A stretch of DNA of 39,583 nucleotides from Paraburkholderia guartelaensis (GTDB taxonomy: Bacteria; Pseudomonadota; Gammaproteobacteria; Burkholderiales; Burkholderiaceae): assembly GCF_004353905.1 (NCBI RefSeq), contig NZ_SMOD01000057.1:1-39583 (forward strand), written 5' to 3'. Shown one piece after another: positions 26,393 to 33,856 of this stretch. The notes beneath the pieces were generated by a model. It did not search any database. It was not told where the DNA came from and worked only from the letters and a program-made list of their open reading frames with translations. The translations under genes and the position numbers were made by a program. Within the stretch, counting starts at the first letter, position 1. Every line of letters begins with the position of its first letter.

Positions 26393-26737
26393 TCAGAAAA
26401 GGCTCTGTTGCCTGATATCGCGTGCTGGAGGCAATGACGGCTTCTGGCGTCTCGCGCCCGTGCGGCGGCGAATGACACGGCGTACATGGGCGATCAGTTC
26501 GAAGCCTCCGTTCGCAAAACTGAGCGTGAGCCGGAACTGCGTCAGCCCATCCGGTCCGACACCGGGCTGCACGCGCAGCGATGCACGCATGTCGAGCCGA
26601 CGGGCACGATCCACGAGCTGCGCGCGGCTCATGCCATTCCATGCGGCCGTGATCAGCCGACCCACCGCCGGAGGAATCGACTCGGGTGGACAGTCAACGG
26701 GCAACGCGAGAGATACGAGCGCGAAACGATAAGCCAT
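26393..26737 (-). CDS. Hypothetical protein, 114 residues
   Basis: Starts MAYRFALVSLALPVDCPPES. The central part IPPAVGRLITAAWNGMSRAQ, LVDRARRLDMRASLRVQPGV and TQFRLTLSFANGGFELIAHV is a plausible alpha/beta domain; the C-terminus is very basic (RRVIRRRTGARRQKPS). No ribosome site is seen and no family was recognised. It could bind nucleic acid through its tail, but this is inference. It lies between two low-coding stretches, downstream of and co-directional with the H-NS gene. Confidence 0.55.
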   Translation of the reverse strand: MAYRFALVSLALPVDCPPESIPPAVGRLITAAWNGMSRAQLVDRARRLDMRASLRVQPGVGPDGLTQFRLTLSFANGGFELIAHVRRVIRRRTGARRQKPSLPPARDIRQQSLF

Positions 26738-26916
26738 TCGGTTAACAGCGCGCGGCGCTGTGTCCGCACTTCCTGATGTACAAACATGGCGCCGCTCTCA
26801 CGTGAGGCGACGCACGAAGGGACCTGAGTAATCAGTCGTAGCGGGCCGCAAATGCGGCGTGGCCACCATGTCGCTCCGCCAGCTACGACTGGAACGCCCG
26901 TTACCGCCGTTGTCCT

Positions 26917-27564
26917 TTACGCTGCTGCGACTTCAGGCGTTGCAGCAGCCTCAACTGCGGCCGGTGCCTTTCGGGCTGCGACCTTGCGCGGCGCCGAAGC
27001 CTTTTTCGCGGGTGCTGCGGCCTTGCGCCCACGCACACCCTTTGCCGGCGCCGCTGCTGCCCGGCCAGCCTTTTTCGTCGCGACTGCCGTCTTCGCCGCC
27101 TTCCTGGCCACGACACGTTTTTCGCCTGCCGTCTTCGCAGCTACCTTTTTTGCAGCTACCTTTTTCGCAGCAGCCTTCCTGGCAGGCGCTGCCTTTGCGC
27201 CGGCAGTCTTCGCTGTTGCCCCAGCTTCAATCAGGAATTTCGAACGATCCTTGACGTCGCGAATCCAGAGCGGCGCGAGACCACGGCCTGACCACGTCGC
27301 ACCCGTTTTCGGATCCGCGTATTTCGGCGCGACGTGATGCACGACCGCACCCGGCGCTTTTGCTGCTGCCTTTGCCAGCGTCGTCCCAGGTTTGCGACCG
27401 CGTCGTTTTGCAACAAAGCCTTCGATGTCAGCGACAGTCAGTCCATGCTTTTGCATCAGGTCACGGATTTTCGTCAGGCCCACCGACGACTGCTTTTCGG
27501 CAATCGTTGCCGCCTGCTTCTGGAGTTTGGCAATTTTCGAGTTGATTGCGTCCAGGGTAACCAT
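26917..27564 (-). CDS. H-NS-family nucleoid protein with a histone-H1-like Lys/Ala tail
   Basis: 215 residues from MVTLDAINSKIAKLQKQAAT; GAGGA lies six bases upstream, which excludes the longer in-frame extension. Residues 1-50 form the oligomerisation helix region with LTKIRDLMQKHGLTVADIE. RRGRKPG and the core DNA-binding loop TGATWSGRGLAPLWI (about 87-101) follow. Residues about 115-215 are a repetitive Ala/Lys/Pro tail of AAKKV, KAAKTA and APAKK units, like eukaryotic H1 and bacterial Hc1-type proteins. H-NS proteins silence AT-rich acquired DNA; the tail should add non-specific DNA compaction. Such composite proteins occur in Burkholderiaceae. Confidence 0.9.
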   Translation of the reverse strand: MVTLDAINSKIAKLQKQAATIAEKQSSVGLTKIRDLMQKHGLTVADIEGFVAKRRGRKPGTTLAKAAAKAPGAVVHHVAPKYADPKTGATWSGRGLAPLWIRDVKDRSKFLIEAGATAKTAGAKAAPARKAAAKKVAAKKVAAKTAGEKRVVARKAAKTAVATKKAGRAAAAPAKGVRGRKAAAPAKKASAPRKVAARKAPAAVEAAATPEVAAA

Positions 27565-28180
27565 TTCTATTCCTCGCTGTGGTGTTTTCCGTTCATGCGA
27601 TCCTGGAACTTCCCTGGCTTGTTTGCCAGGCACTTCGAAGTTCGGTCGGCCCGTCAGAATTGACGCGATCGTGATTATGACTTTATCAGTACACTCGTGC
27701 AAATTGAAAGCACAGCGCGCAACGGTTTGAATGTCACTGGCGTTCAGGAATAGATGCACGTCCGATGTTGCCTGTGCATCCCGCAGCGCTGCCTTTCTTT
27801 GTTTGTTTGTTTGCTATTACGCCGCAAGATAGCCATCTCCCTATTATCCAGACATGTGCCTGGCATCGTTGGTCGGGGAGGTATGGGTCTTGAGTCAACG
27901 ATGCGCCTGTTCGATTCGCACGATGAATCGCGAGCGCAATAAAAGAGACTCAACGTGCGCAAGCAAACCTGGTGTCCCCTTCGGGTTGATTTATACTGCT
28001 CTCATACCGGTCGCCAGTCGCGGCGCCTCACCTGCGCCGCTCCCAGCAAAATATGGTTTAAACATGCTCCACCCTCTTCGCCGCCCCGGCACGGGCAGCG
28101 TTGGGTCGCGTGGCATCCTGGCGGCACGCGATTTGCAGTCACCTGCCCAACGACAGATTGTTGCGCGGAGAATACACCGA
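27565..28180. other. Intergenic region between two divergent H-NS-family genes
   Basis: About 615 bases. It contains a short tandem TTTG repeat (about 27796-27811) and AT-rich sequence suited to H-NS-type binding. The longer open frames have no ribosome sites, including the 5' extension of the downstream gene's frame. Confidence 0.4.
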
Positions 28181-28519
28181 ATGGATGAACGAAAGCGCGA
28201 AAGCATCGTGGCCTATTTGAGGCGACGAATGGCTGATTTTGGAATCGAACCGGAAGACATCGCTACTTCAATTGCAGCCGATCAGGAGCGTTTGCGGGCA
28301 GTGCGTTTCCGCGACGCGTCGGGCAACAAATGGGACGGCAAAGGCGCTCCGCCACAATGGGTGGTTCAGGCAATCAGTGCCGGCCAGTCTCTTGAGCATT
28401 TCGCAATTGACGGCGCGTCGAATCGCGACCCGGACAAACGCACCGGCGCCGACTGGCGCAATGACCCGTTTGCCGGCTCGAGACTGGCCACAATCAAAAC
28501 AGAGGACGTGAGCGCCTGA
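28181..28519 (+). CDS. Short H-NS-family DNA-binding protein
   Basis: 112 residues from MDERKRESIVAYLRRRMADF, GCGGAGA about ten bases upstream. A short helical N-terminus with FGIEPEDIATSIAADQERLR precedes VRFRDASGNKWDGKGAPPQW and VVQAISAGQSLEHFAI, which matches the C-terminal DNA-binding unit of H-NS-family proteins (Y/F-R-D-x-x-G-x-x-W-x-G-x-G-x-x-P-x-W). The oligomerisation domain is shorter than usual, so it may act by pairing with a full-length H-NS. The frame extends far upstream but that part is not coding-like. Confidence 0.82.
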   Translation: MDERKRESIVAYLRRRMADFGIEPEDIATSIAADQERLRAVRFRDASGNKWDGKGAPPQWVVQAISAGQSLEHFAIDGASNRDPDKRTGADWRNDPFAGSRLATIKTEDVSA

Positions 28520-28531
28520 GAGCCGAAGCAA

Positions 28532-28939
28532 TCAGGACCTGGGATCCGACGTCAGCTTCCTTACTCCAGATGCCTGGACATTCACTTGACGTGACTCTCG
28601 CCCACTGAGGAATAAAGCTTCAGGCATGGAACGAACGGCCATGTGCCGCGCTTCCCGCACAAACTGGCCAGTCACTGAAAGTTGTGCGGTGACCAATCGA
28701 AGAGTTGCTGCTGTGACATGACGGCGCGCAAAGCACCCGTTTGCTGAAGATGAGCCAGTCCAGGTGAGAGCTGGAACGAACGTTGCCAGAATCCGGCCGC
28801 TTCTCACAACCGTGTCCAGCAGATTCATCGCGACGATACGCGTCACTGCCAGAACTTCATCGTTAGGCTCAATGGCCCACGCCGAGCGTGACGAAGTCGC
28901 CCAGACTGCGGCATTCATGAAGTGCCTGAATCCAGACAT
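28532..28939 (-). CDS. Doubtful hypothetical protein
   Basis: Up to 135 codons; Met8 (MNAAVWATSSRSAWAIEPND) has AGG six bases upstream and is the better start. The middle (EVLAVTRIVAMNLLDTVVRS, ILATFVPALTWTGSSSANG) is moderately hydrophobic, the rest Arg/Ser/Thr-rich. No family was recognised and the codon pattern is only weakly coding. It converges with the short H-NS gene with a 12-base gap. Confidence 0.35.
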   Translation of the reverse strand: MSGFRHFMNAAVWATSSRSAWAIEPNDEVLAVTRIVAMNLLDTVVRSGRILATFVPALTWTGSSSANGCFARRHVTAATLRLVTAQLSVTGQFVREARHMAVRSMPEALFLSGRESRQVNVQASGVRKLTSDPRS

Positions 28940-29201
28940 ATGTCAATCGCAGACACAGCCATGAAACGTTATTTCCGCTCAAGTCGCGGTCGTCCCTCCC
29001 CCTTCGCCCGAGCGTGATTCACGATACATTCAGTTCTCCTTCACAGCGGGCATCGATGTGCCGCACGAAAGAAAAACGATAGCCGCGAAACCACCCGGTG
29101 CACGCAGGAACGGCCAGCGGAGAGCGAATTCTCCTTCGGAAACGGCTCTACTCTCTTGTCAATGCATGAGACAGCTGGAACAAAAGGGGCCGTTCATATA
29201 G
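28940..29201. other. Intergenic region, no gene recognised
   Basis: Roughly 260 bases without a credible ORF. It should contain the promoter for the two small overlapping ORFs that follow. Confidence 0.4.
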
Positions 29202-29276
29202 ATGGAGTTTGACCTCGCGGCGCAAAGCCCGGCCTGGACAAAGCGGCTAGACTATCTCGGTGAAGAGCTGATATGA
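29202..29276 (+). CDS. 24-residue mini-ORF translationally coupled to the next small gene
   Basis: Encodes MEFDLAAQSPAWTKRLDYLG then EELI and stops at TGA 29274-29276, overlapping the ATG of the next ORF as ATGA. A purine-rich AAAAGGGG lies about 14 bases upstream of its ATG. It may be a leader peptide or the end of a longer gene that has decayed. The sequence is protein-like but too short to classify. Confidence 0.4.
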   Translation: MEFDLAAQSPAWTKRLDYLGEELI

Positions 29277-29461
29277 GCGAAACCCTGAAGAAGCCCAAGC
29301 CGGATGTGGCGACCCCGCCGACCGTCATGGTGCGTATTTCGCGCTCCAGCAAGAAAAAGGTCGTGGTCACTTCCGGGACGAAGGCGCCACTACGCAAGCG
29401 GGCGAAGACATCGACACGAAGTGCATTTCCCGAGCTGCCCGAGCGGCGGCTTGACCGCTGA
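29273..29461 (+). CDS. Small basic hypothetical protein
   Basis: 62 residues, MSETLKKPKPDVATPPTVMV then a very basic Lys/Arg/Ser/Thr stretch (ISRSSKKKVVVTSGTKAPLR). GGTGAAGAG precedes the ATG, and the start overlaps the mini-ORF stop. A strong hairpin follows five bases after the stop. A nucleic-acid-binding role is possible from composition alone; no family was recognised. Confidence 0.55.
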   Translation: MSETLKKPKPDVATPPTVMVRISRSSKKKVVVTSGTKAPLRKRAKTSTRSAFPELPERRLDR

Positions 29462-29465
29462 TCAG

Positions 29466-29489
29466 ACAACGGGCCGCAAGGCCCGTTGT
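29466..29489 (+). terminator. Strong hairpin after the small basic protein gene
   Basis: ACAACGGGCC (29466-29475) and GGCCCGTTGT (29480-29489) form a perfect 10-bp stem with a GCAA tetraloop, immediately after the stop. No long T-run follows, but position and stability suggest termination or 3'-end protection. Confidence 0.7.
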
Positions 29490-29789
29490 GCTTACTGCGT
29501 CTTCCCCGTCAGCAAGCGCAAATGTGACGCGCACCGAGGCGCGTCCTCCGCGAGACGTCATTCCTGACCGGCGTCGACCTGTTTTCCCGCCAGCCACCGA
29601 CCGTTGACCGATCTGCCGGTTGCCAGAGGGCGCTGCCCGATCTGGCAGCGTCCCGGTGCCAGCGTGTGACCCGGTCGCGCTATCCGGCGACCGATCTGCC
29701 GCCCCACCGGACCGTCGGCAGCTTCATGGTCCGATACTCGTCGGCACTGGCCGAACTCCGTTTCAACCACAAGCCGCTCGACAGCTTTC
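29490..29789. other. Gap with repeated CCGATCTGCC-like words
   Basis: About 300 bases. Three related words occur: ACCGATCTGCCGG (about 29609), CCCGATCTGGCAG (about 29638) and ACCGATCTGCCGC (about 29690). The purpose is unknown. No gene was recognised. Confidence 0.35.
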
Positions 29790-30092
29790 TTAGGCTGCCT
29801 TGAGTGGGTGCTCTTTCAGGTAGGTTTTTAGCGCGTCATTCATGCGCGTCTGCCAGCCTGCGCCGGTCGCACGAAACGCCTCCAGAACCTCTGCATCATA
29901 GCGCATCGTGACCTGCTCTTTCGGATTCTCCTTCGGCGGGCGGCCCATGCGCTTTTGCATGACTTCAGCGAATGGACGCGCCGTGGCGAAATCCGCAGCC
30001 GTCCATTCCGGGTTGTCCGGATCGGACTCGATTCCGCGCTGGATTGCCGCTTCCTCTGCGGCGGTGTTGCGTGTCAGCTTAGCTTTGCTCAT
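29790..30092 (-). CDS. brnA: BrnA antitoxin
   Basis: 100 residues from MSKAKLTRNTAAEEAAIQRG. BrnA neutralises BrnT and represses the operon. The N-terminal part has DPDNPEWTAADFATARPFAE and the GRPPKENPKEQVTMRYDAEV segment. The C-terminal ribbon-helix-helix domain is TMRYDAEVLEAFRATGAGWQ followed by TRMNDALKTYLKEHP. Its ATG lies inside the end of brnT (14-base overlap), the usual brnT-brnA order and coupling. Length is standard. Confidence 0.93.
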   Translation of the reverse strand: MSKAKLTRNTAAEEAAIQRGIESDPDNPEWTAADFATARPFAEVMQKRMGRPPKENPKEQVTMRYDAEVLEAFRATGAGWQTRMNDALKTYLKEHPLKAA

Positions 30093-30345
30093 AAGCGTCA
30101 ATCTCCGTGTTACTCGCCTTGCGCAGGCTGATGATGCGCATGGTTTCGTCGCGGGGCGTGAAAACCACGCTATACAGCCTGCCCCCTAACAGGGCAATGC
30201 CCCTGTACCGATCCTCTCCGTACTCGTGCCGAATGTCCTGGACCACCAGCATCCCATCCCAGTCGAGCCGCGCCGCCTCGGCGAGTGATACGCCGTGCTT
30301 TTCCTGGTTCGACGCGTCCTTCGCAAGGTCAAATGTGATTCGCAT
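30079..30345 (-). CDS. brnT: BrnT ribonuclease toxin
   Basis: 88 residues from MRITFDLAKDASNQEKHGVS. BrnT (DUF497) is a small RNase of the RelE-like fold. Motifs present: F-D-x-A-K-D/N-x-x-N-x-x-KHG, FxEAxxLDWD-like AEAARLDWDGMLVVQD, YGEDRYRGIALLGGRLYSVV, then MRIISLRKASNTEI. The start at 30345 matches the family; the longer frame upstream covers the promoter. TTGCGT-18-TACAAT lies directly upstream with the -10 seven bases from the ATG, so the mRNA may be nearly leaderless. Confidence 0.93.
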   Translation of the reverse strand: MRITFDLAKDASNQEKHGVSLAEAARLDWDGMLVVQDIRHEYGEDRYRGIALLGGRLYSVVFTPRDETMRIISLRKASNTEIDAYEQS

Positions 30346-30352
30346 GCAACTT

Positions 30353-30382
30353 ATTGTAGTGTCGAAAAATAGGAGCACGCAA
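30353..30382 (-). promoter_or_regulatory. Candidate brnTA promoter
   Basis: On the minus strand TTGCGT (30382-30377) and TACAAT (30358-30353) are separated by 18 bases. Transcription would start at or just before the brnT start codon. Confidence 0.5.
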
Positions 30383-30384
30383 GG

Positions 30385-30406
30385 ACTTTCTGGAGTTACA
30401 GAAAGT
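30385..30406. promoter_or_regulatory. Perfect dyad ACTTTCTG-N6-CAGAAAGT, candidate BrnA operator
   Basis: Eight-base arms separated by six bases, immediately upstream of the brnTA -35 hexamer. RHH antitoxins such as BrnA bind dyads near their own promoter, so autoregulation is likely. It also lies within 80 bases of the imuA LexA box. Confidence 0.5.
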
Positions 30407-30450
30407 ACGTCCTGGCGCAAGATTAAAACGGTCATGCACCGACTGATCGC

Positions 30451-30479
30451 GTGACTTTTGCGAGCGGACCCGATACGAT
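30451..30479 (+). promoter_or_regulatory. Candidate imuA promoter
   Basis: GTGACT (30451-30456) and TACGAT (30474-30479) with a 17-base spacer. The LexA box begins three bases after the -10, so bound LexA would cover the transcription start. Confidence 0.5.
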
Positions 30480-30481
30480 CA

Positions 30482-30497
30482 CTGTATATTTATACAG
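30482..30497 (+). promoter_or_regulatory. LexA (SOS) box of imuA-imuB
   Basis: CTGTATATTTATACAG fits the CTGT-N8-ACAG consensus perfectly with an AT-rich centre. It lies 19 bases upstream of the imuA ATG. Confidence 0.93.
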
Positions 30498-30515
30498 GTA
30501 TTTATTGGGGGCACC

Positions 30516-31232
30516 ATGGCGCTGCCGCTACTGGACGTCGAGGCGATTCACCCGGATTTGTGGCGAGCCTCGCAACTGGCTTCGGCGCACGGCCGCACGG
30601 TGACGAGCGGACACGAAGCGCTCGACGCGGAGTTGCCGGGCCACGGCTGGCCGGCGGGGGCCCTGACCGAAGTAATCGTCCCGCAGCCGGGCTGCGGCGA
30701 ACTGCGTCTGCTTAAAACTGCGCTTGAAGCCGTCGCAACGCGGCCGGTCTTCGTTCTCCAGCCTCCGCACCGACTTCAGCCGGCAGCGTTCACCTGGTGG
30801 GGTCTGGGCGCTGAAAACATCCGCGTGCTCAAGGCAGCCACGACTGCGGACAGCCTGTGGGCAGCGGAGCAGATTCTGCGCGCCGGAACCGCAGGGGCCC
30901 TCCTGTTCTGGCAGCAGCAGGTACGCCCGGAGGCGCTGCGTCGCCTGCATCTCGCCGCGCAGCACGCGGACACGTTGCTGTTCCTCTTTCGACCTACGGC
31001 TGCGGCGAAGTCGACGTCCCCCGCTCCGTTGCGTATCTCGATCGACGCAGCGCCCGACGGCGTGAACGTGTCATTCATCAAACGCCGCGGACCGCATCGC
31101 GACAAGCCCGTATTCGTTGCACTCTCCCCTTCGCCTGTTCTCCTGAATCGTCATGCACCACTGGATCGGCGTTCATCTGCCACGCCTGCCCATCGAGAGC
31201 TTCTGCCCAACCTGGTACATGCCGGTGTCTGA
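30516..31232 (+). CDS. imuA: ImuA, SOS mutasome accessory protein
   Basis: 238 residues, RecA/SulA-like fold. ImuA works with ImuB and DnaE2 in damage-induced mutagenic translesion synthesis. Family features: HPDLWRASQLASAHGRTVTS, the short GHEALDAELPGHGWPAGALTEVI segment replacing a Walker A, PVFVLQPPHRLQPAAFTWWG and AGALLFWQQQVRPEALRRLH. GGGGG four bases before the ATG sets the start. The C-terminal 80 bases overlap imuB in another frame. Controlled by the LexA box just upstream. Confidence 0.94.
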   Translation: MALPLLDVEAIHPDLWRASQLASAHGRTVTSGHEALDAELPGHGWPAGALTEVIVPQPGCGELRLLKTALEAVATRPVFVLQPPHRLQPAAFTWWGLGAENIRVLKAATTADSLWAAEQILRAGTAGALLFWQQQVRPEALRRLHLAAQHADTLLFLFRPTAAAKSTSPAPLRISIDAAPDGVNVSFIKRRGPHRDKPVFVALSPSPVLLNRHAPLDRRSSATPAHRELLPNLVHAGV

Positions 31233-32628
31233 CAACGGTTTTGTCGTTCTGGAAAAAGGCCGCGTGCTCGATGCCGACGCAGCCGCGCGGGCGCAGGGAG
31301 TCGTCGATGGCATGCGTCGGGGCGGCGTGCTCACGCTCGCGCCGAACGCCGATCTCAGGGAGCGTGAGCTCACGCGTGAAGAGCAGACGGTACGTGGCGT
31401 CGCGTTCGCCCTCCTTCAGTTCACGCCGAACGTCGTAATCGCCGACGAGAACGTCGTACTGGCAGATGTGAGCGCCAGCCTGCGGCTATTCGGTGGGCTG
31501 CGCGCGCTTCGCCGGCGCGTGCGTCGCACGGTTGCAGACTTCGGCGTGACGAGCACGGCTTCAATCGCACCGACCGCCGAGGCAACCTGGCTTATTGCAC
31601 GCGCCGGTGGTGGCGTTGCGCTCACACAGCGGTCCCTTGCGCGTGTACTAAAGCGCATCCCGCTGGGCGTGCTCCCGGCCGCGAGACGTTTCGCCGACTG
31701 GTTCCATGGTCTTGGGTGCGCAACGATCGATGACGTGACACGCCTGCCGCGCGCCGGACTGAAAAAGCGCTGCGGCACTGCGTTGCTCGATGCACTTGAC
31801 CGCGCGAAAGGTGAAGCCCCTGAAGTCCACGAATGGCTCACGATGCCGCCCGCGTTCGATGCCCGCGTCGAGTTGCCGGACCGCATCGAACACGTTGAAG
31901 CGGCGCTCTTCGCCGCGCGCCGGCTTACGCTGCAGATGACGGGCTGGCTTGCCGCCCGCCAGCTTGCCGTCGCGCGTTTCGTTGTCTCGCTCGAGCACGA
32001 GCGCGGCCGCGATGCGATTCCCCCAACGGGCGTGGAAGTCGCGCTGGGCGAGCCGACGTGGCACGAAGAACACCTCGTCCGGCTGCTGAAGGAGCGACTC
32101 TCGCGGATCGAACTCGCGGCGCCGGTCATTGCATTGAGGCTCGAAGCGAAAGATGTACGGGAAGCTGAGGCACCAAGTGACTCGCTGTTTCCCGAACCCG
32201 GAGGATCGCCCCAGGATCACGCGCGCCTCATGGAGTTGCTCACGGCAAGGCTTGGCTCGGCCAATGTGATGAAAGCTGCGCCGGTCGCCGACTTCCGCCC
32301 CGAAGTCGCCGCACAGTGGGTGCCGGTCTGCAGCGAATCCAAACCCTCACGCACCGATCTGCCGCGGGATTTGCCTCGCCCGGCATGGCTCCTTGAGGTG
32401 CCCATCCAGCTCATCATGCGTGGTCACCGCCCGTTCTACGGCACACCGCTGCGCATGGTGTCGCCCGGCGAGCGGATCGAGTGTGGCTGGCAGGATGGCC
32501 ATATCGTGACGCGTGACTATTTCGTCGCCGAAGCCGAAAACCATCTGCACTACTGGGTGTTTCGTGAGCGCGTCGGCAGTCGTGATGAGCGTGAGCCACG
32601 CTGGTTTCTTCACGGCCTGTTTGGCTGA
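31153..32628 (+). CDS. imuB: ImuB, Y-family polymerase-like hub protein
   Basis: 491 residues. ImuB has a Y-family polymerase fold but normally no catalytic activity; it links the sliding clamp, ImuA and DnaE2. In this sequence the N-terminal strand is WIGVHLPRLPIESF without the active-site Asp, and the palm segment reads VVLADVSASLRLFGGLRAL, so the catalytic carboxylates are also lost. RLPRAGLKKRCG is the helix-hairpin-helix region; SDSLFPEP near residue 338 is a candidate clamp-binding motif. The C-terminal YGTPLRMVSPGERIECGW region is typical. Overlaps imuA by 80 bases, so coupled. The dnaE2 gene is 1.75 kb further on. Confidence 0.94.
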   Translation: MHHWIGVHLPRLPIESFCPTWYMPVSDNGFVVLEKGRVLDADAAARAQGVVDGMRRGGVLTLAPNADLRERELTREEQTVRGVAFALLQFTPNVVIADENVVLADVSASLRLFGGLRALRRRVRRTVADFGVTSTASIAPTAEATWLIARAGGGVALTQRSLARVLKRIPLGVLPAARRFADWFHGLGCATIDDVTRLPRAGLKKRCGTALLDALDRAKGEAPEVHEWLTMPPAFDARVELPDRIEHVEAALFAARRLTLQMTGWLAARQLAVARFVVSLEHERGRDAIPPTGVEVALGEPTWHEEHLVRLLKERLSRIELAAPVIALRLEAKDVREAEAPSDSLFPEPGGSPQDHARLMELLTARLGSANVMKAAPVADFRPEVAAQWVPVCSESKPSRTDLPRDLPRPAWLLEVPIQLIMRGHRPFYGTPLRMVSPGERIECGWQDGHIVTRDYFVAEAENHLHYWVFRERVGSRDEREPRWFLHGLFG

Positions 32629-32729
32629 AATGCGGGAGTTGGCACAGGGGCGTTAACGCTGTGATCCAGTTATCCGCCGCGAGTGCGCTTGGGCGCAGAA
32701 CGGCCCCCAGACAGCCTCTGGCGTGATCG

Positions 32730-33178
32730 TCACGCCGCCGCCTGGTGCACACTCCGGACCCCGTCTGCCCGACTCAGGTGAGCGGGTTGTGAGGAACGTG
32801 TGACGGCTTCGAGTGGAGCGAGATGCAACTGCTCCTCGTGTAACGTCAGCAGTTCTGCGAACAGTTCGAAGGTTGCCTGATCGATACCCCAGACGCCAGC
32901 GCCGCGCGCAGGCTGCGCTCGAGCGCGTCGTGCGCTTCGGTCAAGCCCTCAATGCGCGCCAGGCCATACCCCGCATCGAAGAGGTGTGACGTACTGACGA
33001 TGATCTGTGCCATCGTCACGAAATGCACAAGATCGCCGCGCTGCAGCCGGAGGCTGGAAAGCGTGATGTGACACGCGATCATCCGCTGACGGACCGCGCT
33101 CTCCGGGAGGGGAAGCAAACGAACAGCCAATGGAATGCCGCAGCGGCGCGTCGACGCGCCTTGCCTGGTTCGGGACAT
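32730..33178 (-). pseudogene. Accessory hypothetical gene with a single-base frameshift
   Basis: From ATG 33178 the frame encodes MSRTRQGASTRRCGIPLAVR ... QRGDLVHFVTMAQIIVSTSH, GYGLARIEGLTEAHDALERS and LRAALA, then degenerates and stops near 32846. Shifting by one base around 32890-32905 restores protein-like sequence, GVWGIDQATFELFAELLTLH and EEQLHLAPLEAVTRSSQPAH, ending at TGA 32730. This fits a one-base deletion in a gene of about 149 codons. The family looks like a helical plasmid/chromid protein of unknown function. It could equally be a sequence error. Confidence 0.6.
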
Positions 33179-33196
33179 GACAGGGAAGGATTAACG

Positions 33197-33250
33197 ATGC
33201 TTTCCTTCGATAACGGCAAGATTGTTGTCGCGCTTCAATCCGGGCGCTGA
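33197..33250 (+). other. 17-codon ORF with a strong ribosome site, probable 5' remnant
   Basis: Reads MLSFDNGKIVVALQSGR and stops. GGAAGGATTAACG before the ATG is a better ribosome site than many genes here have. It probably marks the beginning of a deleted gene, or a leader peptide. Confidence 0.3.
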
Positions 33251-33380
33251 CCCACAAAGGCGATGCACGACAGAAGCTGCCTCAGGACGTCGACCTCCTG
33301 GTCACAATGGCAGTCGCCCTCTCCTGTACCGCGGCATACCAGAACCAGAGCGCTTCCATGTCGTCAGCAACGCTTTCCTG

Positions 33381-33740
33381 CTAGTCGTTATCTGGAAGTC
33401 CACTATCCGAAATCTGGTGCCTGCAGGACTCCGTCGACAGAAGCCGGGGCGGCTCAAGAACGATGCCCCACGCGGTCAGCAATCCATCAAAAGACGGCCG
33501 GCCTGCCTGCGCCCGGGGCGCGGGCAACGCGACTCCGGTCGCCCGATAGTGAACGCGATCCTTCGCGCTTGCACCTGAACGCACGATGCGCTCAAGCGCC
33601 CCATTGCGCAGCGCGTACTGCACGGCGTCAGTTGCCGTGCGCGACTTCATCAGTCCGGACGCCACAATCTCGCTCACCGTCGCGCTTGCGCGTTCGCGAA
33701 ACCACGCGAGGAGTACCTCAGCGTTTTCGTGCATGCTCAT
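33381..33740 (-). CDS. Hypothetical protein with winged-helix-like N-terminus
   Basis: 119 residues from MSMHENAEVLLAWFRERASA; GGAGGG about eight bases before the ATG. The segment TVSEIVASGLMKSRTATDAV, QYALRNGALERIVRSG reads like a small winged helix (helix, helix, wing) of the type that distinguishes repeated and unrepeated DNA sites. The remainder, RVHYRATGVALPAPRAQAGR, is a short tail. No exact family was recognised. It is one of three minus-strand genes between imuB and dnaE2 and is typical of accessory replicons. Confidence 0.65.
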   Translation of the reverse strand: MSMHENAEVLLAWFRERASATVSEIVASGLMKSRTATDAVQYALRNGALERIVRSGASAKDRVHYRATGVALPAPRAQAGRPSFDGLLTAWGIVLEPPRLLSTESCRHQISDSGLPDND

Positions 33741-33856
33741 GCTCGGCCCTCCCTGCGCGCGGGGCTTTGCCGCGCGATATGTGTAGTGGTTGTCAATCCT
33801 GTGTCTGGCCCGTCAGTTCGGACCATGAAATGGCGCGCTCATGCGCCTGCAAGCCG

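Noticed and set aside
27796..27811. TTTG tandem repeat as a phase-variation tract
   Set aside because: Only about three units, outside any coding region or recognisable promoter spacer.
29490..29789. CRISPR-like or iteron-like array from the CCGATCTGCC words
   Set aside because: Only three imperfect copies with irregular spacing and no associated replication or cas gene.
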